Positions 9,749 to 18,905 of a DNA stretch of 64,000 bases are shown piece after piece. The notes beneath the pieces were generated by a model. The model had not been told where the DNA came from. It saw only the letters and a list, made by a program, of their open reading frames with translations, and ran no database searches. Made by a program: the position numbers and the translations under genes. Every line of letters starts with the position of its first letter. Within the stretch, counting starts at the first letter, position 1. Source of the stretch: JASHPR01 sp963833885 (GTDB lineage: Bacteria; Actinomycetota; Actinomycetes; Streptosporangiales; Streptosporangiaceae); the NCBI GenBank assembly GCA_963833885.1, contig CAWHZU010000007.1, forward strand, positions 424,220 to 488,219, in the 5' to 3' direction.

Positions 9749-9907
9749 TCACGTTGGGTGAAGGATGACGCGGGTGCGGAGCAGGTCGAATGTGGCACGC
9801 CCGTACATCTGGCGCTTGAGCATCTTGATCTTGTTGACGGTGCCCTCGACCTTGCCGGAGCTGTAAGGCAGGGTGAGGCCGTTGACCACGGCCTGCTGGT
9901 CGTTGCG
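9749..9907 (-). mobile_element. ISL3-family transposase fragment (C-terminal about 50 residues)
   Basis: The complementary strand reads NDQQAVVNGLTLPYSSG, VEGTVNKIKMLKRQMYGRA and FDLLRTRVIL before a stop, the conserved C-terminal end of ISL3 transposases. Upstream on that strand the frame runs without stop through the antisense of the phosphatase gene, so only this tail is real. It sits where the 5' end of the phosphatase gene should be. Confidence 0.82.
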
Positions 9908-9919
9908 AATGCCGGCGGT

Positions 9920-11284
9920 GCGACGCCCTCGGTGCCCGGTCCTCAGGTCCGCTGGGGTCTGGACGGCGGCTACGGCAGGACCGAGCACGCCGCGTTCTCC
10001 GGCACCGTGCCGGTCCCCGCGATCAGCGGTGAGCCGGCCGAGGACACCGTGTACAGCAATGCGCTGCTGACCGGCCTGCGCCCGAACACCACGTACCACT
10101 ACTCGGTGAGCAACGACGGGGTGAACTGGAGCCCGGACGTTACGTTCACCACCGCCGCAGCTGGCGCGACCGACTTCCGCTTCACCATGGTCGGCGACGA
10201 GGCGACCAGCGACGAGAGCAGCCTGCCGGTCGCGCAGGTCATCGGCGCGCTGCGGCCACGGTTCAACGTGGTGGTCGGCGACCTCAGCTACGCGGGCAAC
10301 GGCTCCGGTTACTACACCAACGGCGCGCCGACGGACGCCAGCGACTTCGGCCCGGCCAGCTGGGACGACTACCTCGGCATCGTCGGCCCGGTAGCGGCGC
10401 AGTCCATTCCGTGGCAGGTCGGCGTCGGCAACCACGAGATGGAGCCGCTCGACAACTTCGGCTACGTCGGCTTCACCACCAGGTTCCGGCAGGCGTACGC
10501 GCCGCAGTCGGTCACCGGCTCGCCGGTGGTCAAGGCGTTCACGTACGGCAACGTGGCCGTCATCCAGCTCGACGGCAACGACCTGTCCGCGGAGCTGTCC
10601 GACAACAACGGCTACACCGAGGGCAAGCAGACGGCGTGGCTGGCCGGGCGGCTGGCCGAGTACCGGTCGCCCCGGTCCGGGATCGACTTCATCATCGTCG
10701 GCTTCCACAACTGCGTGTTCTGCACGAACATCACGCACGGCTCGGACGGCGGGATCCGCACGGTGTGGCAGAGCCTGTTCGACCGCTACCAGGTCGACCT
10801 GGTGGTCAGCGGGCACGTCCACGCCTACGAGCGCAGCTACCCGATCCGCGGCGGCGACGTCACCAAGGTGGTGCCCTCCGGCGGCACCGTCCGCCCGGAG
10901 GCCGACGGCACCACGTACATCTGCGCGGGCGGCGGCGGCCAGGGCCTGTACACCGGCTGGTACGGCACCACCGGCGGCGGCGACCCGGCCAACGCGTCTG
11001 GCCCGCCGCTGGTCTGGGAGTGGACCGGCAGCGACACCGCGGACGGCGGCACCGGCACCGCCGAGGACATCCCGGACGCGGCCACCGGCTACTCCGCCTA
11101 CCGCAACGCCAACTGGAGCTTCATCGTCCTGGACGTCACGGCGCCGCGGTTCCCGGGCGGCGAGACCAGCGTCCTGGTCCGGGCCATCGACCCGACCCAG
11201 AACAGCAGCGGGATCACCAGCATCGCCAGCCCGGCGGTGATGGACAGCGTCACCCTGGTCCGCCGCAGCGGCATCGCCGGCTAG
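9920..11284 (+). pseudogene. purple-acid-phosphatase-like metallophosphoesterase, 5' end lost at an ISL3 remnant
   Basis: The preserved part holds an N-terminal PAP-type beta domain (QVRWGLDGGYGR) and a full metallophosphoesterase domain with the five motif blocks: VGDEATSD, GDLSYAG, GNHEME, VGFHNC and GHVHAYERSYP. These bind the dinuclear metal centre that hydrolyses phosphomonoesters, normally outside the cell. No signal peptide or start codon of its own is present. The frame runs back into antisense of the ISL3 tail and could only start at an ATG at 9758, which would add about 54 meaningless residues. The catalytic domain could fold, but export is lost. It converges with the ROK regulator gene. 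Confidence 0.75.
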
Positions 11285-11304
11285 CTCGCGCGTCACCGAT
11301 GCGG

Positions 11305-11318
11305 GGAGGCGGGCCTCC
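11305..11318. terminator. possible bidirectional terminator hairpin
   Basis: GGAGGC-GG-GCCTCC lies between the convergent phosphatase (ends 11284) and ROK regulator (ends 11332) genes. The stem is only 6 bp with a 2-base loop and no T-run follows, so the call is weak. Confidence 0.3.
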
Positions 11319-11331
11319 GCGGCGGGAGTTC

Positions 11332-12582
11332 TCAGCTGTCAGCGAGGCCGTGAGCGCGCAGCAGGCCCGCCATCCCCGCTGGTGACAGCGCATGGCTGGC
11401 GGCGAGCACGCTCGCGCCGAGAACGCCCGCACGCTGGCCGAGCTTCGTCGTCTCGATCGTCAGGCGCCGGGTGGCGAGCGGAAGCGCGCGGTGATAGACA
11501 ACGCCCCGGATTCCGGCAAGCAGGTCATCGCGTAGCTCGGACAGGGCCCCGCCGATCACGATCGTCGACGGGTTGTAGAAGTTCACCAGGGCCGCGACGA
11601 CCTCGCCGATCCGCTCGCCGGCCAGACGCACGCTGCGGGCCGCACGCGCGTCGCCTGCCTTGGCGAGTTCCACGACGTCACGCGCGGTCCGCGCGTCGAG
11701 GCCGTCGCGTGCAAGGCGCCGGGCGACGGCAGCGCCCGAGGCCACCGCCTCCAGGCAGCCGGTGTTCCCGCAGGTGCACACCGTGTCGTCTCCGTCGGTC
11801 ACCCGGACGTGCCCTATGTCCCCGGCCGCTCCGTCGGCGCCGCGGTGCAGCCTGCCGTCGCTGATGATGCCGCAGCCGATGCCGGTGCTGACCTTGACGA
11901 AGAGCAGGTCGCTGGCGGCCAGCCCGCGCCCCGAGTACTCGCCGAGCGCCATGATGTTCACGTCGTTGTCGACCAGAACGGGCGCGTCGAAGTGGTCGGC
12001 GAACCAGTCTGGCATGACGAGCCCGTCCCACCCGGGCATGATCGGGGGCTGCACGACCGTGCCGGTCGCGAACTCAACCGGCCCCGGGACGCCGATGCCG
12101 ACGGCACGGACCGCGCTGGCATCGCATCCGGCATCGCTGAGCAGGTGCCTGAAGCCTTCGATGACCCAGCCAAGGACCGCCTGCGGCCCGCTGGCAACGT
12201 CGAGCCTGGCATCGACGTCGGCGGCAATACGGCCGGTCAGATCCGCGATCGCCAGCCTGCAGTGGGTCGCGCCGATGTCGGCGGCGAGCACCACGCCAAC
12301 GCTCGGCGCGAGCTTGAGCAGGGTAGGGCGCCTGCCGCCGGTGGAGGGCCCATCGCCGGTGTCGCGGAGGACATCGTTGCGGACCAGCAGTTCGACTCGC
12401 TGCGACACCGTCGAGCGGGCCAGGCCGGTGAGCCGCGACAGATCGGCGCGGGTGGCCGCCTTGCCCTCGGCGACCAGCGAGACCAGATGCCCGAGCCCGT
12501 AGGCGGCCCGGGAAGGCCGGCCCGCGTGATCGCCTGCTGCGTCGACTGTCACGGGATGGACGATAGCACCCTCTAAGTTCAT
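11332..12582 (-). CDS. ROK-family transcriptional regulator (NagC/XylR type)
   Basis: DNA-binding repressor of 416 residues. An N-terminal MarR-like helix-turn-helix (about 40-90, ADLSRLTGLARSTVSQRVE) is followed by a ROK sugar-kinase-like domain (about 105-400) with the ATP-site DIGATHCRLA, a GDIGHVRV segment and the zinc motif CTCGNTGCLE. Such proteins sense a sugar or sugar phosphate and release an operator. It is transcribed divergently from the 12666-18905 catabolic operon, and an inverted repeat overlaps its start, which indicates autoregulation and control of that operon. Function is firm at family level; the inducer is unknown. Confidence 0.9.
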   Translation of the reverse strand: MNLEGAIVHPVTVDAAGDHAGRPSRAAYGLGHLVSLVAEGKAATRADLSRLTGLARSTVSQRVELLVRNDVLRDTGDGPSTGGRRPTLLKLAPSVGVVLAADIGATHCRLAIADLTGRIAADVDARLDVASGPQAVLGWVIEGFRHLLSDAGCDASAVRAVGIGVPGPVEFATGTVVQPPIMPGWDGLVMPDWFADHFDAPVLVDNDVNIMALGEYSGRGLAASDLLFVKVSTGIGCGIISDGRLHRGADGAAGDIGHVRVTDGDDTVCTCGNTGCLEAVASGAAVARRLARDGLDARTARDVVELAKAGDARAARSVRLAGERIGEVVAALVNFYNPSTIVIGGALSELRDDLLAGIRGVVYHRALPLATRRLTIETTKLGQRAGVLGASVLAASHALSPAGMAGLLRAHGLADS

Positions 12583-12601
12583 TATCGAACTAAGTATGTT
12601 C
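12573..12601. promoter_or_regulatory. likely ROK operator (overlapping inverted repeats)
   Basis: CTAAGTTC-N6-GAACTAAG (12573-12594) is a near-perfect inverted repeat with one mismatch, and its right arm starts a second one, GAAC-N7-GTTC (12587-12601). It overlaps the ROK start codon and lies just before the -35 box of the divergent operon, so one regulator bound here could block both. Assignment to the ROK protein is inference from position. Confidence 0.6.
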
Positions 12602-12603
12602 TA

Positions 12604-12632
12604 TTGACATACGAAATCATGAAGCATAATTT
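12604..12632 (+). promoter_or_regulatory. sigma-70-type promoter of the carbohydrate operon
   Basis: TTGACA at 12604-12609 and TAATTT at 12627-12632 are separated by 17 bases in an unusually AT-rich gap. The first gene begins at 12666 behind GGAGGAAC. The -35 box abuts the putative ROK operator. Confidence 0.6.
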
Positions 12633-12665
12633 TTTCTACTGCAATGTTCGGTCGATGGAGGAACC

Positions 12666-13796
12666 TTGCAGAAGCTACGGGCAGCGATCATTGGAACTGG
12701 CTTCGCCGGTCAGGTGCATGCCAGGGCCCTGAGGCTGCTGGGGATCCCGGTGGCCGGCGTGGTCGCTTCCACCCCTGAGCGATCCGCGGCCGCCGCCCGC
12801 GAGTTCGGCGTCGAGCGCACCTACCCGGACGCGGCCACGCTGATCGAGCAGGGCGACGCCGATGTCATCCACGTGTGCACGCCGAACTACCTGCACCGGC
12901 GCCTGGTCGAGCTCGCCTTCGCCGCGGGCAGGCACGTCGTGTGCGAGAAGCCGCTGGGCGTCTCGCTGGCGGAAGCGTCCGCGCTGGCACGGCTGGCCAG
13001 GGAATCCGGCCGGGTTGCCGTGGTGCCGTTCGCGTACCGGTATCACGCGATGACCGCGGAGGCACGAGCCAGGGCCCTGGCCGGATCGCTGGGCCGGATT
13101 CACCTGATCCACGGTTCGTACCTGCAGGACTGGCAGCTTTCACCGGGCGAGGGAGGCTGGCGTGTGGACGCCGCTCTCGGCGGTGACTCCAAGGCCTTCG
13201 CGGACATCGGGTCGCACTGGTGCGACCTGGCCGAGTGGATCACCGGCCAGCGGATTGCCGAGCTGGTGGCGCTCACCGAGACCGTCGTCGCCCGCCGGGC
13301 CGCCGCCGGGAGCGGCACGTTCGAGTCAAGACCTGAGTTCTCGGCGCAGCAGCTGCAGCCGGTCTCCACCGAGGACGTTGCCTGCCTGCTGTTCCGCACA
13401 ACCGATGGGGCGGCAGGAACGCTCACCGTAAGCCAGGTGTCGCCAGGCCGCAAGAACCGCCTGTGGATCGAGGTCGATGGTGCGCAGGCCAGCGCCGTCT
13501 TCAACGAGGAGCGGCCGGAAGCGCTGTGGCTTGGCCGCCGGGGCGCCAGCGAGGACATGACGCGCGACAGTGCCAGCCTCGCGGCGCAGTCCCAGCGGCT
13601 GAGCTTCCTGCCTCCCGGGCACGCGCAGGGCTTCGTCGACTGCTTCGCCGCCCTGCTGAGCGACGCGTACACGGCCGTCGCGGACGGCGGCCCCGGCAGT
13701 TTCCCGTCCTTCGACGATGGCCTCCGCGCCGCGCAGCTGACCGATGCCGTTCTCGCGTCTGCGCGCCAGCGCAGCTGGGTGAAGGTGGTGCCATGA
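12666..13796 (+). CDS. Gfo/Idh/MocA-family oxidoreductase
   Basis: NAD(P)-dependent sugar or cyclitol dehydrogenase of 376 residues. The N-terminal Rossmann fold carries GTGFAG (10-15) and the family signature CEKPLG (about 95-100); the C-terminal alpha/beta domain follows. The start is a TTG at 12666, chosen because GGAGGAAC lies 3-10 bases before it and the Rossmann strand begins at once. It is the first gene of the operon, and its stop overlaps the next start (ATGA). Together with the following isomerase it suggests oxidation of a sugar or inositol at one carbon followed by isomerisation; the substrate is not identifiable from sequence. Confidence 0.9.
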   Translation: MQKLRAAIIGTGFAGQVHARALRLLGIPVAGVVASTPERSAAAAREFGVERTYPDAATLIEQGDADVIHVCTPNYLHRRLVELAFAAGRHVVCEKPLGVSLAEASALARLARESGRVAVVPFAYRYHAMTAEARARALAGSLGRIHLIHGSYLQDWQLSPGEGGWRVDAALGGDSKAFADIGSHWCDLAEWITGQRIAELVALTETVVARRAAAGSGTFESRPEFSAQQLQPVSTEDVACLLFRTTDGAAGTLTVSQVSPGRKNRLWIEVDGAQASAVFNEERPEALWLGRRGASEDMTRDSASLAAQSQRLSFLPPGHAQGFVDCFAALLSDAYTAVADGGPGSFPSFDDGLRAAQLTDAVLASARQRSWVKVVP

Positions 13797-14743
13797 AACT
13801 CGGGTTCCTCACCGCGTGCCTCCCCGACCAGGCACTGGGCTGGATCAGCGACTGGGCATCGGCCAACGGCTTCGAGGCGCTCGAGGTGGCCGCCTGGCCG
13901 GCTCCCGTGTCCCGGCCGGGCGAGGCATCGCACATCGACGCGGCATCGCTGACCGCCGCCGGGGCGGAGGCGGTCCGCCAGGATTTCGCGGCCAAGCGCC
14001 TCGAGCCTTCCGCGCTCGCCTACTACGAGAACAACCTCCACCCCGACGAACACGCAAGGAAGGAGATCCATGCTCACCTGCGGCGCACCGTCGACGCGGC
14101 GCGGCTGCTCGGCTGCGGCCTGGTCGGGACGTTCATCGGCCGCGACCCGGGCCGCACGGTCGCCGGCAACCTGAAGCTCGCCGAGATGGAACTGCCGCCG
14201 CTCATCGCCTACGCCGGCGAACGGGGCGTCCGCCTGATGGTGGAGAACTGCCCCATGGAGGGATGGCATCCCGACGGGTACCCCGGCAACCTCGGCTACT
14301 CGCCCGAGTTCTGGGACTGGATGTATGACCTCGGCTTCTACCTGAACTACGACCCGTCCCACCTCGTCTGGCTCGGCATCGATCCGGTCGCGGCCATCCG
14401 CATGCGGCCAGAGCGGATCGTCCACGTGCAGGCGAAGGACGTCGAGATCGACGCGGCCGCCAGGAACCGGACCGGGATATTCGGCCTGGCCATTCACCGC
14501 CCGGACCCGTGGGACAGCGGCTGGTACCGCTACCGCATCCCGGGCCTCGGGTCCATTGACTGGACCAAGATCATTGACACTCTCTACCAGGTCGGCTTCG
14601 ACGGGGTCGTCTCCGTGGAGCACGAGGATCCGGTGTGGGCGGGGGACACGAACCGCCTTCTCGACGGCCTGCTCATCGCCCATTCCACACTCCGGCCCTT
14701 TATCAGGCCCTCTTCCAGCGACATCGCTGAGTTAGCCGGTTAG
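13793..14743 (+). CDS. sugar phosphate isomerase/epimerase family protein (TIM barrel)
   Basis: TIM-barrel protein of 316 residues in the AP-endonuclease-2/xylose-isomerase-like superfamily. Metal-ligand candidates sit at the usual strand ends: MVENCPMEGW (Glu), YDPSHLVW (Asp/His), HVQAKDVE (His/Lys/Asp) and SVEHEDPVW (Glu). Family members isomerise or epimerise sugars, keto-inositols or 3-keto-glycosides and often pair with a Gfo/Idh/MocA dehydrogenase, as here. ATG 13793 overlaps the preceding stop by 4 bases; the long in-frame extension upstream is the antisense-like shadow of gene 1. Confidence 0.88.
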   Translation: MKLGFLTACLPDQALGWISDWASANGFEALEVAAWPAPVSRPGEASHIDAASLTAAGAEAVRQDFAAKRLEPSALAYYENNLHPDEHARKEIHAHLRRTVDAARLLGCGLVGTFIGRDPGRTVAGNLKLAEMELPPLIAYAGERGVRLMVENCPMEGWHPDGYPGNLGYSPEFWDWMYDLGFYLNYDPSHLVWLGIDPVAAIRMRPERIVHVQAKDVEIDAAARNRTGIFGLAIHRPDPWDSGWYRYRIPGLGSIDWTKIIDTLYQVGFDGVVSVEHEDPVWAGDTNRLLDGLLIAHSTLRPFIRPSSSDIAELAG

Positions 14744-14765
14744 TCGCAGGCAAAGGAGATTGACC

Positions 14766-16058
14766 ATGCGGCCTCGCCCACGTCACGTATTCAGCCGGGC
14801 ACACAGACCAAAGAGTGCCCTTTCGGTGTCCGCCGCGCTTCTGCTGGCCGTTGCACTCTCGGCGTGCGGCTCGTCGGGGAGCTCGTCGGGCAGCCAGATC
14901 TCGGTGAGCACCAAGCAGACGATCGTCTTCGCCACCGCCGGCCTGGGTGCCGAGGCCCAGGCGACCGCCGCGGAGGTCAAGGCGTTCGAGAAGGTGCATC
15001 CCAACATCACGGTCAAGGTGCAGCAGCTGGCAGCCACCAGCAACGACGCCTACCAGCAGGTCGTTCACTACTTCGAGGCGGGCGACAGCACGCCGGACGT
15101 GGTCGACGCCGACACGGCCTGGCCGGCGTCGTTCGCCCGGGCCAACTGGATCCTGCCGCTGAGCTCGGCAGGCATCAGCCCCGGCGTCCTGCTGCCGAAG
15201 GCGAGGGCATCGGGGACGTACGAGGGGAAGCTCTACGCGGCCATGTGGTACTTCAACGCGGAAGGGCTGTACTACCGGACCGACCTGGTCAAGCAGCCTC
15301 CGAAGACGCCGCAGCAACTGGTGACCGATGCCGAGAGCGCGCTCAAGGCCGATCCGCACCTGCGCGAAGGACTGGCGCTGGAGGGAATGAAGTACGAGGG
15401 CTTCGTGACCGTATTCATCGACCTGATGGGCGCGTTCGGCGGTGGGCTCAACCCGGCGCACTTCGACACGCCAGGCAACCTCAAGGCGCTGGAGTTCCTG
15501 CACAGCCTCGTCTACCAGTACAAGGTCACGCCGCAGGCCGTGGCCGGCTGGTCAGAGCAGAACGTGCAGGACGCGTTCGTCTCCGGGCAGGCCGCGTTCG
15601 CGACCAACTGGCCGTACCTGCAGTCCCTCGTCAACGCGAAGGGCTCGGCCGTCGTCGACAAGACCGGTTTCGTTCCGTTCCCGAGCGACAACGGCGCCGG
15701 GGTAGCGACCGTGGCCAGCGACGCGCTCGTGATCAACGCCAAGAGCGCACACCGGGCGGCCGACGTCGCCTTCGTCAAGTGGCTGCTCAACCCGGGCCAG
15801 CAGATCAACAGGGCGGTGACCTCGGGTGACCCGCCGTCGGTCGCCGCGGCCTACACCTCGGCCCTGTTCAGCAAGGCGCCCTACTTCCGGGCGGACCTGA
15901 ATGTGTTCAAGGCGGGCGTGCCGCGCCTGGTCAGCCCCGATTACCTGCAGATCTCGACCGACGTGCAGAACATGCTGTCCAGCGTGCTCGCCAACCAGAC
16001 AGCCCCGGCGCAGGCGCTCAGCCAGACCTCTGCCGAGCTCGCCTCGCTATCGAAATGA
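14766..16058 (+). CDS. ABC transporter extracellular sugar-binding lipoprotein
   Basis: Solute-binding protein of family 1 (maltose/multiple-sugar type), 430 residues. A basic N-terminus and hydrophobic core end in the lipobox LSAC, followed by a Ser/Gly linker, so it is a membrane-anchored lipoprotein. The mature part has the TIVFATAG start, a VVDADTAWP segment and the FVKWLLNP segment typical of the family. ATG 14766 is preferred to TTG 14760 because AAAGGAG lies at optimal distance. It captures the operon's carbohydrate and hands it to the two permeases that follow. Confidence 0.92.
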   Translation: MRPRPRHVFSRAHRPKSALSVSAALLLAVALSACGSSGSSSGSQISVSTKQTIVFATAGLGAEAQATAAEVKAFEKVHPNITVKVQQLAATSNDAYQQVVHYFEAGDSTPDVVDADTAWPASFARANWILPLSSAGISPGVLLPKARASGTYEGKLYAAMWYFNAEGLYYRTDLVKQPPKTPQQLVTDAESALKADPHLREGLALEGMKYEGFVTVFIDLMGAFGGGLNPAHFDTPGNLKALEFLHSLVYQYKVTPQAVAGWSEQNVQDAFVSGQAAFATNWPYLQSLVNAKGSAVVDKTGFVPFPSDNGAGVATVASDALVINAKSAHRAADVAFVKWLLNPGQQINRAVTSGDPPSVAAAYTSALFSKAPYFRADLNVFKAGVPRLVSPDYLQISTDVQNMLSSVLANQTAPAQALSQTSAELASLSK

Positions 16059-16076
16059 CCGCCACCCGCAGATGCC

Positions 16077-17036
16077 GTGACTAGAGGGCCGATGACGAGC
16101 ACCAGCACCGCCATCCGGCGCGTAACGCCGAGCACTCCGCCCCGCCGCTGGGGGCGCCGCAGCGCATCAGGAAAGCGGCTCGGCTACGTGCTGGTCAGCC
16201 CGGCGGTGCTGGTGCTCCTCGCCATCACCGGGTTCCCGCTCGTCTACAACATCTGGAACTCGTTCCACTACTTCGACCTGCTCAACCCGAGCAGCCACCG
16301 CTTCGTCGGCCTGCAGAACTACCAGCAGGTGTTCTCGACTCAGACCGGCCTTGGCCCCGCGATCGAGCACACGATCGGCTACACGGCGGTGTCGGTGCCG
16401 ATCGAGGTCGGTCTGGGCCTCGGCATAGCGCTGCTGCTCAACCGCCCCATCCGCGGCCGGGGCGTGGCGCGGTCGCTGCTGCTGCTGCCCTGGGCCGTGC
16501 CCACGGTGATCTCGGCCACCGTGTGGAAGACGATGCTCGACCCGCAGACCGGCGGCGTCGACTACGTCCTGTCCCTGCTGCACCTGCCCGGCGCCCACAC
16601 CACCTGGCTGAACACAAGCTCGCTGCTGTCCTGGGTGGCGATCCTGTTCGCGGACACCTGGCAGGTGGTCCCGTTTGCCGCGATTATCCTGCTCGCCGGG
16701 CTGCAGGGGATCCCCCGCGAGCTGTACGAGGCCGCCACCGTGGACGGAGCCGGCGCATGGCGAACGTTCTGGCGCATCACGCTGCCGCTGCTGCGCCCGG
16801 CGCTGCTCGTCGTCCTCGTGTTCCGAACCCTGTCCGCGCTGATGATCTTCGACATCATTTACGCGCTCACCGGGTCAGGGCCGGGGACCTCCACGAGCAC
16901 GCTGGCCTACGTGGACTGGAACTCGTTCCTGGTCAACGGCAACTTCGGCCTCGGCGGCGCGATCTCGGTGGTCATGGTGGTCATCGCGCTGATCGTCGCG
17001 GCGGCCTACCGCCTGATCCTGAGGCCGAAGGCATGA
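16077..17036 (+). CDS. ABC sugar transporter permease (MalF/UgpA type)
   Basis: Inner-membrane permease of up to 319 residues with six helices. The EAA loop reads YEAATVDGAGAWRTFWRITLP and contacts the ATPase. The start is GTG 16077 or ATG 16092; the N-terminal 30 residues are basic and cytoplasmic. Its stop overlaps the next start (ATGA). No ATP-binding subunit is encoded in the operon, so the importer probably borrows a shared MsmK/UgpC-type ATPase encoded elsewhere, as is usual in actinomycetes. Confidence 0.92.
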   Translation: MTRGPMTSTSTAIRRVTPSTPPRRWGRRSASGKRLGYVLVSPAVLVLLAITGFPLVYNIWNSFHYFDLLNPSSHRFVGLQNYQQVFSTQTGLGPAIEHTIGYTAVSVPIEVGLGLGIALLLNRPIRGRGVARSLLLLPWAVPTVISATVWKTMLDPQTGGVDYVLSLLHLPGAHTTWLNTSSLLSWVAILFADTWQVVPFAAIILLAGLQGIPRELYEAATVDGAGAWRTFWRITLPLLRPALLVVLVFRTLSALMIFDIIYALTGSGPGTSTSTLAYVDWNSFLVNGNFGLGGAISVVMVVIALIVAAAYRLILRPKA

Positions 17037-17905
17037 CCGGGATCTCTGCCTTCGGGAAGCAGCGGGCCGGGCGGGGAACGGCCCGGCGGTGGCGGCACAG
17101 GTGGGCGGCCCTCGCGCTCGCGGTCATCACGCTGATCTTCCTGGTTCCGTTCTTCTGGGTGCTGTCCCAGTCCCTGGAGCCGAGCGCGGAGTTCTCCAGG
17201 AACCTCCCCACGCTGTGGCCGTCCCATCCGACGCTCGGCAACTACTACACGGTGCTGATCAGGGACTCGTTCTCGCGCTCGATCCTCAGCAGCTTCATCG
17301 TGGCCGCGATCACGACCGTGATCACGCTCGTCCTCGGCGGGCTCGCCGGCTACGCGCTCTCGCGGCTCCCGATCAGGGGCCGTGGCCTCGTCCTCGGCTT
17401 CGTCATCCTCGCCGGCTTCTTCCCGCTGACCGCGATGATGGGCCCGCTGTTCGAGGTGATGAGCCACATCGGCCTGCTCAATACGTACCTGGGCCTGAGC
17501 ATCGCCGACCTCATCTACACGGTGCCGCTCACGACCTGGCTGCTGGCCAGCCTGTTCGGGCAGATACCGATGGAGATCGAGGAGGCCGCCCTGGTCGACG
17601 GGGCCAGCCGGCTGGGCGCCGTGTGGCGGATCATCGTGCCGCTTGCCGCCCCGGCGCTCGTCACCGCGGCGATCTTCTCGTTCCTCCTGGTCTGGAACGA
17701 CTTCGCGTTCTCGCTCGCGTTCCTGCAGACCGCGAACCGGTTTACCGCGCCGCTGTCGATCGTCATGCTCTCGCAGACCAAGTACCAGGTCTTCTACAAC
17801 CTCACCGATGCGGGCGTGCTGCTCACCGCGCTGCCGATCTTCGTTCTCGTGCTATTCGCGCAGCGCCGGATCGTATCCGGACTCACCACGGGTGCCCTGC
17901 GGTGA
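17033..17905 (+). CDS. ABC sugar transporter permease (MalG/UgpE type)
   Basis: Second permease of 290 residues and six helices. The EAA loop reads IEEAALVDGASRLGAVWRI and the end LFAQRRIVSGLTTGA is typical of MalG-like proteins. Start ATG 17033 overlaps the preceding gene by 4 bases; the longer upstream frame is a shadow. It pairs with the 16077 permease to form the transmembrane channel. Confidence 0.92.
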   Translation: MTGISAFGKQRAGRGTARRWRHRWAALALAVITLIFLVPFFWVLSQSLEPSAEFSRNLPTLWPSHPTLGNYYTVLIRDSFSRSILSSFIVAAITTVITLVLGGLAGYALSRLPIRGRGLVLGFVILAGFFPLTAMMGPLFEVMSHIGLLNTYLGLSIADLIYTVPLTTWLLASLFGQIPMEIEEAALVDGASRLGAVWRIIVPLAAPALVTAAIFSFLLVWNDFAFSLAFLQTANRFTAPLSIVMLSQTKYQVFYNLTDAGVLLTALPIFVLVLFAQRRIVSGLTTGALR

Positions 17906-17951
17906 CGGTCACCGCTGCCGCCACCGGGCCACAGAATCTAGGAGGCTGGCC

Positions 17952-18905
17952 GTGAAGGCTGCCGTTCTGACCGCTCCGCGCACGATCGAACTCGTCGACA
18001 CCGAGGTGCCGCCGGTTGGCCCGGGCCAGGCGAGGCTGCGCATCCTGCAATGCGGGGTCTGCACGTCTGAACTGGACCTCTGGACGGGCCGGGATCCGGC
18101 CGGGCTGCCCACGCGGATCGGGCACGAGATCGCCGGGGTCGTCGAGGAGACCGGGCCAGGGGTGTCGGGCCTCGCACCAGGGCAGCGGGTCGCTGCCTGG
18201 GTGCCCGGTGGCGGGTTCGCCGAGCAGGCCGTCGTCGAGGAACGCTTCTGCGTGCCGGTGGCCCCGCACGTGACCTTCCCGGCGGTCGCCGAGCCGCTGG
18301 CCTGCGTGGTCAACGCCGTTGAACTGGCCGCCCCGGCGCTCGCCGACGACGTAGTGATCATTGGCGCGGGATTCATGGGCGCCCTCGTCCAGATGGTGAC
18401 CGGGCTCAAGGGCCCTCGCACGGTCACCGTGGCCGACTTGAGGAACGACGCGCTGGACCGGGCGGGCAAGCTGGGCGCGACCCGGGTCGTCAACACCGCC
18501 ACGGAGTCGCTCGCCGATGCCGTCGGCGCAGTCACCGACGGCATCGGGGCCGACCTCAGCTACGAGATCACCGGCGTCAGCGAGGGTCTGCGGGCGGCGG
18601 GCGAGGTCACCAGGATGAGCGGCAAGGTCTGCGTCGTCGCGTACCACCAGGGCGGCACGCGGGAAATCCCGCTCGGCCGCTGGAACTGGATGGCGTTCCA
18701 CATCGTGAACGCCCACTTCCGGGACATCGACACGATCATGCGAGGCATGCGAGCCGGAATGCGGCTGGTCAACGCGGGCATCCTGGACGTCGCCGGCCTC
18801 ATGACCCACACCTTTCCGCTGGCGGACATTGCCGAGGCCTTCGAGATCGCTTCGGCCAGGCCGGACCACTTCGTCAAGGCGGTCGTCGAGCCCTGCATCC
18901 TCTAG
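17952..18905 (+). CDS. zinc-type alcohol dehydrogenase (MDR superfamily)
   Basis: Medium-chain dehydrogenase of 317 residues. Catalytic-zinc residues are visible (CGVCTSE near 37, GHE near 61), as is the Rossmann motif GAGFMG. The four-cysteine structural-zinc lobe of classical enzymes is absent and the protein is short. GTG 17952 follows TAGGAGGC at good spacing. As the last gene of the operon it probably oxidises or reduces the polyol or ketose intermediate. Its last 4 bases overlap the convergent amidase gene. Confidence 0.88.
   Translation: MKAAVLTAPRTIELVDTEVPPVGPGQARLRILQCGVCTSELDLWTGRDPAGLPTRIGHEIAGVVEETGPGVSGLAPGQRVAAWVPGGGFAEQAVVEERFCVPVAPHVTFPAVAEPLACVVNAVELAAPALADDVVIIGAGFMGALVQMVTGLKGPRTVTVADLRNDALDRAGKLGATRVVNTATESLADAVGAVTDGIGADLSYEITGVSEGLRAAGEVTRMSGKVCVVAYHQGGTREIPLGRWNWMAFHIVNAHFRDIDTIMRGMRAGMRLVNAGILDVAGLMTHTFPLADIAEAFEIASARPDHFVKAVVEPCIL

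Noticed and set aside
9908..11296. Long - strand frame continuing upstream from the ISL3 transposase tail
   Set aside because: Only the last 50 or so residues resemble transposase; the rest is antisense to the phosphatase domain, with Arg/Val/Asp-rich noise.
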